Positions 26,863 to 34,836 are shown, counted from the first letter of the stretch. The stretch: DNA of 64,000 bases from Gilvibacter sp. SZ-19 (GCF_002163875.1 NZ_CP019333.1:1742864-1806863); one strand, 5' to 3'. Numbers and translations are program-made. Notes: generated from the letters alone by a model not told the origin.

Positions 26863-27492
26863 ATGAGCAAATTAAAATTAGTAATAGGAGTAGTTGCAAT
26901 AGCATTTGTAACCCTAACAGCAGCGTCTTGTAAAGATGCCAAAACAGAGAAAAATAATTCTACTGACCATCATTCAGAAATGAATGCTAATGGTGACCAT
27001 TCAAAAATGAATCACGACAATAGTGATGGTCACCACGATGGAGAGAAAAAGGAAATGGCAATGAGTGGAGATGGCAATCCACAAGCAGTCTTAAATGACT
27101 ACTTCAACTTAAAAGATGCCTTGGTAGGAGATGATAATGCCAAAGCCAAAGAGCTGGGAGCAATCCTTGCAACATCCTTAGGCAAGCTTGATATTTCAAA
27201 ATATACGGGTGCCCAGCAATCAGATTTAAGGGACATTGTTGAGGATGCGGTAGAACACGCAGAGCATATATCAGAAAGTGATATCGCACACCAGCGAGAG
27301 CATTTCAAAATATTGAGTAAGGATATGACCGATATGGTGGCAATCACAGGAACTGAGAACACACTATATCAACAATTCTGTCCAATGTACGATGGGGGTA
27401 GCGCTTGGTTGAGTATGAGTGAGGATATCAAAAATCCATACTACGGAAGCAAAATGTTAACCTGCGGAAAAGTTCAAAAAGAAATCAATTAA
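26863..27492 (+). CDS. DUF3347 domain-containing lipoprotein
   Basis: This 209-residue protein has a lipoprotein signal (VAFVTLTAASCKD; Cys near residue 24), a His/Met-rich linker (DHHSEMNANGDHSKMNHD), and a DUF3347 domain from about residue 75. That domain is helical ([17 protein letters not shown]) and ends [17 protein letters not shown] then NPYYGSKMLTCGKV. The CPM motif and the late Cys suggest a copper site. A near-copy lies at 27964-28509, and the same domain ends the CusB protein at 30831-32633. It is likely a periplasmic copper-binding partner of the efflux pump. Confidence 0.85.
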   Translation: MSKLKLVIGVVAIAFVTLTAASCKDAKTEKNNSTDHHSEMNANGDHSKMNHDNSDGHHDGEKKEMAMSGDGNPQAVLNDYFNLKDALVGDDNAKAKELGAILATSLGKLDISKYTGAQQSDLRDIVEDAVEHAEHISESDIAHQREHFKILSKDMTDMVAITGTENTLYQQFCPMYDGGSAWLSMSEDIKNPYYGSKMLTCGKVQKEIN

Positions 27493-27945
27493 ATGAAGGC
27501 TGTAAAAATCATAGCAATAGTATTGTTGGTTGCCTTTGTGGTCATACAGTTTATTCCTGTAGACCGCAATCAAAGCGACAGTGTCCCAAAAACCGACTTT
27601 ATGTTGGTGAATGATGTCCCAAGTGATATCAAGGACAAGTTGCGGGTCTCTTGTTATGATTGCCATAGTAACAATACACAATACCCTTGGTACAACAAGG
27701 TGCAACCTGTGGCTTGGTTTCTTGAAGGACATATAAAAGAAGGAAAATCAGAGCTAAATTTTAACGAGTGGGATGCTCTATCAAACCGTAGAAAAGCCAG
27801 TAAGCTAAGGTCCATCATTAAACAAATTGAAAGTGGTGAGATGCCTTTAGCTTCTTACACCTTAATTCACAAGGATGCCATTTTTTCAGAAGAAGAAACT
27901 AAGCAGGTTGTTAAGTATATGGAAAATTTAAAAGATAGTTTATAA
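27493..27945 (+). CDS. Haem-binding domain-containing protein
   Basis: A 150-residue protein with an N-terminal membrane anchor (IIAIVLLVAFVVIQFIPV) and the motif SCYDCHSNNTQYPWYNKVQP near residue 54. The CxxCH-type cysteine pair plus histidine marks c-type haem attachment in the Haem_bd family. It starts directly after the DUF3347 stop. It may carry electrons in the periplasm, for example for copper oxidation, but its partner is unknown. Confidence 0.85.
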   Translation: MKAVKIIAIVLLVAFVVIQFIPVDRNQSDSVPKTDFMLVNDVPSDIKDKLRVSCYDCHSNNTQYPWYNKVQPVAWFLEGHIKEGKSELNFNEWDALSNRRKASKLRSIIKQIESGEMPLASYTLIHKDAIFSEEETKQVVKYMENLKDSL

Positions 27946-27963
27946 ATAAAAAAAACAGATAAG

Positions 27964-28509
27964 ATGAAAAATTTAAAAATGAATATAGCAGTGATGCTAT
28001 TGTTAGCAGTTTCTTTTACCAACGCACAGGAAAAAGAAAAAATGGGTCACAAACATCATCACGATAAAATGATGAATATGAAGAGTGATTTAAAGTCCGA
28101 AGCGATTTTAAGTGATTATTTCAATCTAAAAGACGCATTGGTAGCGGATGATTCAAAGAAAGCAGCTGCGACAGGTACTAAATTGGCGGCTTCACTAAAA
28201 GCATTTGATACGTCAAATTATACCGAAGAGGAGCAAAAAGAATTGACTGATATTATTGACGATGCTATGGAGCACGCAGAGCATATTGCAAAAAGCGATA
28301 TTGGTCATCAAAGAGAGCATTTTAAAACATTAAGTAAGGATATAACGGATATGGTGGCTATCACAGGTTCAAAGAATATGCTTTACCAGCAGTTTTGCCC
28401 AATGTATGATAAAGGCAGTGCTTGGTTGAGTGCAAATGAAGAAGTTAGAAACCCATACTATGGAAGCCGAATGCTAAAATGTGGTAAAGTACAAAAGACT
28501 ATTCAATAG
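27964..28509 (+). CDS. DUF3347 domain-containing exported protein (paralogue)
   Basis: This 181-residue protein is clearly homologous to 26863-27492 (shared [20 protein letters not shown]-like and [20 protein letters not shown]). It has a plain signal peptide ([16 protein letters not shown]) instead of a lipobox and a His/Met-rich start ([13 protein letters not shown]). It ends [28 protein letters not shown]. It probably arose by local duplication with loss of lipid anchoring, giving a soluble and an anchored copy. Confidence 0.87.
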   Translation: MKNLKMNIAVMLLLAVSFTNAQEKEKMGHKHHHDKMMNMKSDLKSEAILSDYFNLKDALVADDSKKAAATGTKLAASLKAFDTSNYTEEEQKELTDIIDDAMEHAEHIAKSDIGHQREHFKTLSKDITDMVAITGSKNMLYQQFCPMYDKGSAWLSANEEVRNPYYGSRMLKCGKVQKTIQ

Positions 28510-28900
28510 AAACTCTATAGGGACCATTCTATCATACTGGTTTGTTAGTTAACAGTAGATAGGAAGGTATTATTAGACTTCGGAATAGCAAAAGTCCTGT
28601 CGTGGGAAGGAAAATGTTGATGGTTAGTGTTAGTTCCTTCCCGTGTCAGGCACAAGATTTTTGAAAAAGAAAGGTTGATTTGGTTAATAGCAGCCTGCAT
28701 AAGGGAGAGGGAATAAATCCCCCTAGATTACTAGTATCTCTCTTCCTATGTCAGGCAAAATAAAAAGTGAAAAAGAGAACTCATAGAAAAGTACTGGATT
28801 ATGGAAGTAATGCCTGTTTTTTTGATTGATGGATAGAGTTTGACTCTCATAATCACGTGTTAACCGTGTGGATTTAAGTACAACATAAGGTTTTAAAACT
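28510..28900. other. Gene-free 391-base region
   Basis: No open reading frame of note is present. The stretch holds two imperfect copies of a ~103-base hairpin element (listed separately), and beyond them AT-rich DNA with ACGTGTTAACCGTGTGG-like short repeats just before the 44-residue gene. I see no convincing promoter or terminator. Cobalamin, TPP and SAM riboswitch cores were looked for and not found. Confidence 0.6.
28584..28790. repeat. Two imperfect tandem copies of a ~103-base hairpin element
   Basis: Copy 1 starts AATAGCA at 28584 and copy 2 at 28686 (102 bases apart). TGTCAGGCA occurs at 28644-28652 and 28749-28757 (105 apart). Each is followed by GAAAAAGA and preceded by a G-rich/C-rich hairpin. 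In copy 1 this is GGGAAGGAA paired with TTCCTTCCC (9 bp); in copy 2 it is a weaker GGGAGAG...CTCTCTTCC. The order of motifs and spacing are conserved although the loops differ, which favours conserved secondary structure over coding. Confidence 0.55.
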
Positions 28901-29035
28901 ATGAAAGATTGTTGCAAAGACGGATGCCATCAAAAAGCAGAAAAATCTATTATTAAAAAATGGTTCAACTATTTAATCTATGTAATACTGTTAATAATAA
29001 ATGGTGGTGCATTAGTACTTCAATTATTTGATTAA
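28901..29035 (+). CDS. Small Cys-rich single-pass membrane protein (44 residues)
   Basis: ATG at 28901 opens MKDCCKDGCHQKAEKSIIKK, followed by one hydrophobic helix (WFNYLIYVILLIINGGALVL) and a stop at 29033-29035. The N-terminal CCxxxCH cluster could bind a soft metal at the membrane face. It ends just before the ion channel gene and is in the same direction. No family was recognised, but composition (metal ligands plus a clear helix) argues for a real gene. Confidence 0.6.
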   Translation: MKDCCKDGCHQKAEKSIIKKWFNYLIYVILLIINGGALVLQLFD

Positions 29036-29063
29036 AGGATTAATAAAAGTGAATAAGGAAGAT

Positions 29064-29606
29064 ATGGCAAAAACACCTGAAAGTACTAGTTTTTATGAGC
29101 AGCTCTTTAAAAAAGTATTGTTCACCACAAGCGTAGTTGTTGTTTTGTCATTAAGCTATGTATTATGGGTTAATGAAAACCCCGACAGCTTGTTTCTACC
29201 AGTGTTGGTAGTTGGGTTGGCCTTTGTCAAAACGATTTTTATTGTTAGGCTCACTTTTCTACAGTTAAGTAAAATAATAGGAGAAAGCCATCAGCTTACA
29301 CACGTTCTAACATTATTTGCAGTGTTAATTGTTTTGATAATCCTATCATTTTCAGCAGATTATTTAGCATTGTACGTATTGAATTCAGAAAATTTTAAGT
29401 CAGCAACATCAATTAATGGTTCATTCCTTCTAGAATTTTTTGAATTTACATATTTCAGTCTAATCACTTTTTCATCCGTTGGCTTTGGTGATATAGTGCC
29501 TTTAACTATTTCTGGTAAACTCTTGGTAATTATGGAAGTTTTCTTGAGCTTTTTTGTTTTGGTTTTTGGTATTGCCAATATTAATAGAATACACGTTGAC
29601 AAATAA
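29064..29606 (+). CDS. Potassium channel family protein (2-TM pore)
   Basis: The ATG at 29064 gives 180 residues; a TTG at 29028 would add 12 residues overlapping the upstream gene. Four hydrophobic segments are followed by the pore loop TYFSLITFSSVGFGDIVPLT, where SVGFGD near residue 138 is the K+ selectivity filter, then the final helix VIMEVFLSFFVLVFGIANI. No cytoplasmic RCK/TrkA domain is attached. It may dampen membrane potential or ion stress. The tie to copper genes is positional. Confidence 0.85.
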   Translation: MAKTPESTSFYEQLFKKVLFTTSVVVVLSLSYVLWVNENPDSLFLPVLVVGLAFVKTIFIVRLTFLQLSKIIGESHQLTHVLTLFAVLIVLIILSFSADYLALYVLNSENFKSATSINGSFLLEFFEFTYFSLITFSSVGFGDIVPLTISGKLLVIMEVFLSFFVLVFGIANINRIHVDK

Positions 29607-29626
29607 CCCGTTTAATAACTATAATT

Positions 29627-30109
29627 ATGAAAGTACTTAAATTAATTACACTAATGACTGTTCTCATTACAACAGTCAATTTTACAAATGCACAGAATAG
29701 TGAGGATACAATAGATAAGCAAGATGTTATCGAAGTAATGAAATCATACAAAGATGCATTACAGAATCTTACAACTGAAGGCACATTCGAGTTGTTTGCT
29801 AAAGATTCTGAGGTATATGAATCTGGAGGTGTAGAAGGGAGCTATACTCACTATATAGAACATCATTTGGGACCAGAATTAGGGCACTTTAAAAGTTTTG
29901 TATTCTCAGATTACGAAATTGATGTGCAAGTAGATGCGCCATATGCATTTACTACAGAAAGCTATGTTTACACCATCGTATTAAATCCAGACGAAACAGG
30001 TAAGTCCCGAACTATTAAGAAAAAAGGAGTAGCAACCTCAATTCTAAAGAAAATAGATGGCCAATGGAAAATTATTAAAACACATTCTTCATCAAGAAAC
30101 AAAAAGTAG
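29627..30109 (+). CDS. SnoaL/NTF2-like (DUF4440) exported protein
   Basis: A 160-residue protein with a signal peptide (KVLKLITLMTVLITTVNFTNAQ) followed by a cone-shaped NTF2-like fold: QDVIEVMKSYKDALQNLTTEGTFE-type first helix (VIEVMKSYKDALQN), SEVYESGGVEGSYTHYIEHH, and a final GQWKIIKTHSSSR strand. It has no catalytic motif I can name. It is followed immediately by the PepSY protein, and similar pairs are common in Bacteroidota metal clusters. Confidence 0.75.
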   Translation: MKVLKLITLMTVLITTVNFTNAQNSEDTIDKQDVIEVMKSYKDALQNLTTEGTFELFAKDSEVYESGGVEGSYTHYIEHHLGPELGHFKSFVFSDYEIDVQVDAPYAFTTESYVYTIVLNPDETGKSRTIKKKGVATSILKKIDGQWKIIKTHSSSRNKK

Positions 30110-30115
30110 TTGTTA

Positions 30116-30826
30116 ATGGTAGGTAGAAAAACAGCACTAAAAATTAGAAAGGCACATAGATATTTAGGTCTTTTTATCGGGATTCAATTCCTAATGTGGA
30201 CTATCAGTGGTTTATATTTTAGTTGGACCGATATAGATGATATACACGGTGACCAGTTTAAGAATTTACAGTATCAGCCAAAGGCATTTCAAAACCTTTT
30301 AAGTCCTGCTCAATTAGACGTGCCAAAAGGCATACGCACAATAGAACTAAGAGATATAAATAAAATACCCTATTACTGGATAAATGAACAACAGCTTTTC
30401 AATGCCTTAAATGGAGAACTAAAATCAGAAATAAGCAAAGACGAGGCAGTTTATGTAGCAAAACAGTATATGAAGAAAGAATTAGAAATTATTAATGTGG
30501 AGCGTATCACAGAAGTAGGCAAACAGCACGAGTATCGAGAAAGGCTATTGCCGGCTTATGTGATATCCTATGCAGATAATGAAGCTTTAAAAGCCTATGT
30601 GTCAGTAAATGATGGGAAATTCCAAACTGTTAGGCATCGCCGTTGGCGTTGGTTCGATTTTCTATGGATGACACATACAATGGATTATGAAGGTCGAGAT
30701 AATTTTAACACCACCGTTTTAAGGGCATTCTCATTATTGGGATTAATAACAGTATTGAGTGGGTTTTTACTATGGTATACATCATCACCTACAATCAGAA
30801 AGATAATAAAAAAGAAAAATAAATAA
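30116..30826 (+). CDS. PepSY-domain membrane protein
   Basis: I use the ATG at 30116 (236 residues); a TTG 6 bases earlier is less likely. The N terminus KIRKAHRYLGLFIGIQFLMWT is the first helix of the PepSY-TM family. A periplasmic loop (AYVSVNDGKFQTVRHRRWRW) precedes the final helix ALLGLITVLSGFLLWY-like segment (FSLLGLITVLSGFLLWYT). Such proteins are linked to metal reduction or siderophore release. It ends 4 bases before the cusB start and is probably co-transcribed with it. Confidence 0.8.
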   Translation: MVGRKTALKIRKAHRYLGLFIGIQFLMWTISGLYFSWTDIDDIHGDQFKNLQYQPKAFQNLLSPAQLDVPKGIRTIELRDINKIPYYWINEQQLFNALNGELKSEISKDEAVYVAKQYMKKELEIINVERITEVGKQHEYRERLLPAYVISYADNEALKAYVSVNDGKFQTVRHRRWRWFDFLWMTHTMDYEGRDNFNTTVLRAFSLLGLITVLSGFLLWYTSSPTIRKIIKKKNK

Positions 30827-30830
30827 TATT

Positions 30831-32633
30831 ATGAATAAAAACATCATATACATAGGTGTTGCATTAATTGTTGGCCTACTAGGTGGCTATCTAATATTTG
30901 GTGGAGGTTCTGCTGATACTGCAACAAACAAGGTTAAAGACGACCACAATCATTCAGAGGAAATTGCATCAGGTCAAATGTGGACCTGCTCAATGCACCC
31001 ACAGATAATGCAACCCGAACCGGGTGATTGCCCTATATGTGGTATGGATTTAATACCTGCGGAAACAGGTGCCGATGGATTATTGGCAGACCAGTTTAAA
31101 ATGACTGAAAACGCAATGGCATTAGCTAATATTCAAACAACAGTAGTAGGGTCAGGAGCCATTGAAGCAGGTACACTTAAACTATCGGGAAAAATAAGGG
31201 AAAATGAAGAGTCCAATGCTGTTCAAGTAACTTATTTTGCAGGTAGGATTGAAAAGCTTTATGTGAACTCTACAGGAGAAAGAGTTGGTAAAGGGCAGCG
31301 TTTGGCCACTATTTATTCGCCAGAATTGGTGTCCGCCCAGCAAGAACTCTTAACAGCTGCTTCCCTAAAGGAATCTCAACCTGAACTATATTCGGCTGTC
31401 CGAAACAAACTCAAATTATGGAAACTTTCAGAAAAGCAAATTAATGCTATTGAGCAGGCAGGAAAAGTGCAGGAATACTTTCCTGTATATGCCACTGTTT
31501 CAGGAACTGTTACCCATAAAATGGTGGAAGAAGGTGATTATGTAAAACTGGGTCAACCGCTTTACAAAATAGCAAATTTAAATACTGTTTGGGCAGAGTT
31601 CGATGCGTATGAAAACCAAATAGCTTCACTAAAAGAAGGTCAAAGTATAAAAATTGTCACTAACGCATATCCAAATCAAGAGTTTGATGCTAAAATTTCA
31701 TTTATAGACCCAATTCTTAATTCAGCTACAAGAACCATAGTTGTTCGTGCTGTATTAAATAATAGAAAAGACAAATTTAAACCAGGGATGTTTGTAGAAG
31801 GAAAGGTTGAAGGAGCTGAAATGCAGATGAACGAAGCCATCAATGTACCAGCAAGTGCAGTAATGTGGACAGGAGAACGTTCTGTGGTTTACGTTAAGAC
31901 TAACCCTAATGAGCCAGTTTTTGAAATGCGTGAGGTATTACTTGGTAATGCTAGTGGAGACACCTATACCATTATCGAAGGATTGCAAAATGGTGATGAA
32001 ATCGTAACAAACGGAACGTTTACGGTTGACGCTGCTGCTCAATTGCAAGGAAAGAAATCTATGATGAATACTGAAGGGGGCAAAACAATGACAGGACACG
32101 AAGGGCACTTGGGGATGCAAAATGATGGTTCGGGAGATAAAATGAACAACACAAGTCATTCAGAGATGAACAAAAGAATAGAAGTTGCCAGCAAATTTCA
32201 AAATCAATTAAAAAGGGTTTTTGAAGACTATATTCTTCTAAAGGATGCCCTTGTTAATGACAATGCCACAGAAGCACAGACTGCAGCAAAAAAAATAGGT
32301 CAGAATCTAGCAAAGGTAGATATGAAATTATTGACTAATGAGGAAGCACATAACCATTGGATGACGATTCAAAAAGAACTGAAAAACTCTGCAAATGCCA
32401 TTGAAAATAATTCAGATATAGCCACACAAAGAGGTCATTTTAAGCATCTTTCTGCTCATATAACAAGTGGTATAAAGCTTTTTGGAGTTAACCAAAAAGT
32501 ATACCGTGATTTTTGCCCTATGGCAGATAACAATAAAGGTGCCTTTTGGTTAAGTCTCGAAGAAGAAATTCGTAATCCGTATTACGGAGAAGCAATGCTA
32601 AAATGTGGTGAAGTAAGGGAGACTTTAGAATAG
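30831..32633 (+). CDS. cusB: CusB-type periplasmic adaptor with N-terminal metal-binding motif and C-terminal DUF3347
   Basis: The 600-residue adaptor links CusA to the outer-membrane channel. Order of parts: a membrane anchor (IIYIGVALIVGLLGGYLIF); a heavy-metal-binding segment near residues 50-80 (WTCSMHPQIMQPEPGDCPICGMD); lipoyl/barrel-sandwich and beta-barrel adaptor domains (about 95-400; RIEKLYVNSTGERVGKGQRL and VPVYATVSGTVTHKM-like); a Met/His-rich linker; and a DUF3347 domain at about 455-600 ending DFCPMADNNKGAFWLS and NPYYGEAMLKCGEV. This last domain is the same as the free proteins at 26863 and 27964. The fusion suggests those proteins hand copper to the adaptor. Confidence 0.9.
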   Translation: MNKNIIYIGVALIVGLLGGYLIFGGGSADTATNKVKDDHNHSEEIASGQMWTCSMHPQIMQPEPGDCPICGMDLIPAETGADGLLADQFKMTENAMALANIQTTVVGSGAIEAGTLKLSGKIRENEESNAVQVTYFAGRIEKLYVNSTGERVGKGQRLATIYSPELVSAQQELLTAASLKESQPELYSAVRNKLKLWKLSEKQINAIEQAGKVQEYFPVYATVSGTVTHKMVEEGDYVKLGQPLYKIANLNTVWAEFDAYENQIASLKEGQSIKIVTNAYPNQEFDAKISFIDPILNSATRTIVVRAVLNNRKDKFKPGMFVEGKVEGAEMQMNEAINVPASAVMWTGERSVVYVKTNPNEPVFEMREVLLGNASGDTYTIIEGLQNGDEIVTNGTFTVDAAAQLQGKKSMMNTEGGKTMTGHEGHLGMQNDGSGDKMNNTSHSEMNKRIEVASKFQNQLKRVFEDYILLKDALVNDNATEAQTAAKKIGQNLAKVDMKLLTNEEAHNHWMTIQKELKNSANAIENNSDIATQRGHFKHLSAHITSGIKLFGVNQKVYRDFCPMADNNKGAFWLSLEEEIRNPYYGEAMLKCGEVRETLE

Positions 32634-32672
32634 GTCAGCCTTAAATAAGAGTTCCATAAAGAAATATATGCA

Positions 32673-32867
32673 ATGGTAAGAAGAGCGATGATGAGTGAGA
32701 GTAGAAGAAATAGGAGAAAAGCTGAAAGAAATAAGCGCCGAACTAAGAACAATATCACTAAAAAAGATAGAATTATTGGAATATTGGCCCTAATCATCAT
32801 ATTTATTATAGCCGCTATTGCAGCGTATTTCTATTCACTTTCAAAAGCTGGGATAAAGTTGTTTTAA
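32673..32867 (+). CDS. Small basic single-pass membrane protein (64 residues)
   Basis: It encodes a strongly basic N-terminal half (RRNRRKAERNKRRTKNN) and a single membrane helix (IIGILALIIIFIIAAIAAYFY), ending 6 bases before the AraC-HMA gene. A later ATG at 32688 is an alternative start. No family is recognised. The clean helix and position in the operon argue for a real gene, but it could be spurious. Confidence 0.5.
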   Translation: MVRRAMMSESRRNRRKAERNKRRTKNNITKKDRIIGILALIIIFIIAAIAAYFYSLSKAGIKLF

Positions 32868-32872
32868 AAAAA

Positions 32873-33439
32873 ATGAGTTATAAAGTTCACATAAAAAATA
32901 TGGTATGTCCGCGATGTATCTCTGCGGTATCTAATATTTTGCAAGAACTGAAGATACCATATAGCTCAATAAAATTGGGAGAAGTTGAATTAACAAAATC
33001 TTTAAGCGTGGAAAATAAAAACAAGTTTTCCAAAGCACTTCAAGATATTGGATTCAGTTTAATCAACGACCGTAGAAGTCAGCTTATAGAACAGATGAAA
33101 ACCTTGGTGGTAGACAAAATTTATTACTCATCAGAAGATTTGAACATTAAATGGACAGACTTTATTAGTGAAAAATTGCGCCTGGACTATAAATATTTAA
33201 GCTCACTTTTTTCATCAGTAGAGAGTATCACTTTTGAACAGTTTATCATTAACCAAAAAATTGAGCGTGTTAAAGAACTCATCGTTTATGACGAGTTAAC
33301 CTTAAGTGAAATAGCTTTTCAATTAAATTATAGCAGCGTTGCTTATTTGAGTAACCAATTCAAGAAAGTAACGGGAATGACGCCTACACAGTTTAAAAAT
33401 AATAGAGATAAGAACAGAAAATCGCTTGATGAATTTTAG
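32873..33439 (+). CDS. AraC-family regulator with N-terminal heavy-metal-type CxxC motif (paralogue)
   Basis: The 188-residue protein has the same layout as 13494-14075: YKVHIKNMVCPRCISAVSNIL at the N terminus and an AraC DNA-binding domain at the end (ERVKELIVYDELTLSEIAFQL, SSVAYLSNQFKKVTGMTPTQF). About 70 residues between could carry dimerisation. It closes the cusB operon and probably senses a soft metal in the cytoplasm to activate it. The CPRC loop versus CSRC in the other copy may tune specificity. Confidence 0.87.
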   Translation: MSYKVHIKNMVCPRCISAVSNILQELKIPYSSIKLGEVELTKSLSVENKNKFSKALQDIGFSLINDRRSQLIEQMKTLVVDKIYYSSEDLNIKWTDFISEKLRLDYKYLSSLFSSVESITFEQFIINQKIERVKELIVYDELTLSEIAFQLNYSSVAYLSNQFKKVTGMTPTQFKNNRDKNRKSLDEF

Positions 33440-33545
33440 GATATTGAGAGTTCAATGCCACTGTTATGTCATATAATCGACTAGTATTTTAAATGAGTTA
33501 AAATATTATCCATTGTAGTTCATACTTGTTTTCTATAAATCTTAA

Positions 33546-33570
33546 TTTTAATTGGTTTAACCAATTAAAA
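33546..33570. promoter_or_regulatory. 25-bp perfect palindrome upstream of DUF305 gene
   Basis: TTTTAATTGGTT and its exact complement AACCAATTAAAA flank a single T, giving 12-1-12 symmetry. The core TTGGTTTAACCAA resembles operators of GntR-type regulators. It ends 17 bases before the DUF305 ATG at 33588 and could equally act as a terminator for the upstream operon, since an A/T-run follows. No GntR gene is seen in the window. Confidence 0.55.
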
Positions 33571-33587
33571 AAATTTAAAGATAAACT

Positions 33588-34151
33588 ATGGAAAACAACG
33601 AAAAAAAGCCAAATAATTATTTAAAATTTTTCGCAATGATTGGCACCTCAATGGTTGCGATGTTCTTTTTGATGTACACACACTCGTATCAGATTATTGA
33701 CCATTTCTGGTACAGTGAGACCCGTTTTTTTATGACCCTGATTATGGGTGGGTCGATGGTCATTATTATGCTTCTGTATATGTTAAATATGTACAAAGAG
33801 AGAAACAAGAATATTATGATTTTGAGTCTAGGGGTTTTATTGATTGCAGGGGGGATTTGGCTAGTTCGAAGTCAAATAACAGTTACTGGTGTTGACTATA
33901 TGGAAGGAATGATACCCCATCACTCTATAGCTATTTTAACTAGCGAACGTTCTAAAATAAAAGATGTCAGGGTAAGGAAACTTGCCGATGAAATCATCAA
34001 GGCGCAACGTAGGGAAATAATGGAAATGCAATGGTTAATCAATGACATAAAGGAAAATGGAATAGTGGAAACAGAAGAGGAGAGAAAGAATCGCCCAATT
34101 CCCACATTTGAAGGTTCGCTTACCGAGGAAACAAAAAATCTAAACGATTAA
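33588..34151 (+). CDS. DUF305 domain-containing membrane protein
   Basis: A 187-residue protein with three or four N-terminal membrane helices (FFAMIGTSMVAMFFLMYTHS and following), then the DUF305 core YMEGMIPHHSIAILTSERS and VRKLADEIIKAQRREIMEM. The MIPHH and spaced E/M residues form a ferritin-like helical metal site in this family. It is frequently found with copper genes. It stands alone behind a 25-bp palindrome, so it may be separately controlled. Confidence 0.85.
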   Translation: MENNEKKPNNYLKFFAMIGTSMVAMFFLMYTHSYQIIDHFWYSETRFFMTLIMGGSMVIIMLLYMLNMYKERNKNIMILSLGVLLIAGGIWLVRSQITVTGVDYMEGMIPHHSIAILTSERSKIKDVRVRKLADEIIKAQRREIMEMQWLINDIKENGIVETEEERKNRPIPTFEGSLTEETKNLND

Positions 34152-34408
34152 AAAATATAAGTATACATCATCGATTAAAAGAAAAAGGATTTACCTTAAA
34201 TAATCTTTCCAATTAGGGAAAGGCTTTAGAGGTTGAAAATCTTTTTTCTTTTAGAGGTTGATAGATTCAAAAAAATTGATTGCTAGCCTGCAAAAGATTC
34301 TTAACGAGAATGGTAGATTGAATATTTCCCAAAAACTACATTTACTTTTAGAATATAACATTTGAGATTTTAAGTTATAGTTAATTTGAATGATTTGTTA
34401 GTTTTTTT
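34152..34408. other. Intergenic stretch before the mer operon
   Basis: No coding sequence of note. It contains a 12-base direct repeat TTTAGAGGTTGA at about 34225 and 34250 and a C-poor, AT-rich run. No clear hairpin-T-run terminator for the DUF305 gene was found. The promoter of the next gene begins at 34409. Confidence 0.5.
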
Positions 34409-34449
34409 ATTTAAGCATTTGCTTAAATAATAATATAAGTATAAATTTG
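34409..34449 (+). promoter_or_regulatory. Promoter with ArsR-type operator for the mer operon
   Basis: ATTTAAGCA-TT-TGCTTAAAT (34409-34428) is a perfect 9-2-9 palindrome of the kind bound by ArsR/SmtB repressors. It covers a -33 TTTG (34418-34421). A -7 TAAATTTG (34442-34449) follows after 20 bases, matching the Bacteroidota consensus, and the regulator ATG is 14 bases further on. Repressor binding would block the -33 element directly and be relieved by Hg(II) or another metal. Confidence 0.7.
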
Positions 34450-34463
34450 CTAAAATTTTAATT

Positions 34464-34835
34464 ATGGCTCTTGAATTAAGTTGCACCCGTGCCGAGGCAG
34501 ACCAAAAGCAGTTGATGCGTTGTCGTAACATTTTGAATACAACCTCAGAATTAATCAATAGTGTTGGCAAGGTACTGGCCCTGGCAGGTAATGAGACCAG
34601 ACTGAAGATACTTTTCCTGCTAAACGAGGAAGGTGAGCTTTGTCCTTGTGATTTTTCAGATATACTGCAAATGAGTGTCCCAGCAATTTCACAACACATT
34701 CGAAAGATGAAGGATGCCGGATTAATTTCTTCGAGACGAGATGGTCAAACGTTGTATTACTCTTTGGTCAAAGATTCAAGCGAGGTATTGGAAGGAATTT
34801 TCGGCAGGCTTAAAGAAAACAAAAAAGTAGCATAG
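34464..34835 (+). CDS. ArsR/SmtB-family metal-responsive repressor of the mer operon
   Basis: This 123-residue winged-helix protein contains LALAGNETRLKILFLLNEEG and CPCDFSDILQMSVPAISQHI, where the CPC in the recognition-helix region fits the ArsR/CadC soft-metal site; an N-terminal Cys (ELSCTRAEADQK) may be a third ligand. It is followed 1 base later by merTP, so it acts in place of MerR, as known for Bacteroidota mer operons. An overlapping palindromic operator is upstream. Mercury specificity is inferred from the operon. Confidence 0.88.
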   Translation: MALELSCTRAEADQKQLMRCRNILNTTSELINSVGKVLALAGNETRLKILFLLNEEGELCPCDFSDILQMSVPAISQHIRKMKDAGLISSRRDGQTLYYSLVKDSSEVLEGIFGRLKENKKVA

Positions 34836-34836
34836 A

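Noticed and set aside
28584-28790. CRISPR array
   Set aside because: Only two diverged copies of ~103 bases with no short spacers; no cas genes anywhere in the window.
28510-28900. Cobalamin, TPP or SAM riboswitch
   Set aside because: The TGTCAGGCA words first suggested a cobalamin-type element, but the conserved core and the usual downstream transporter gene are missing.
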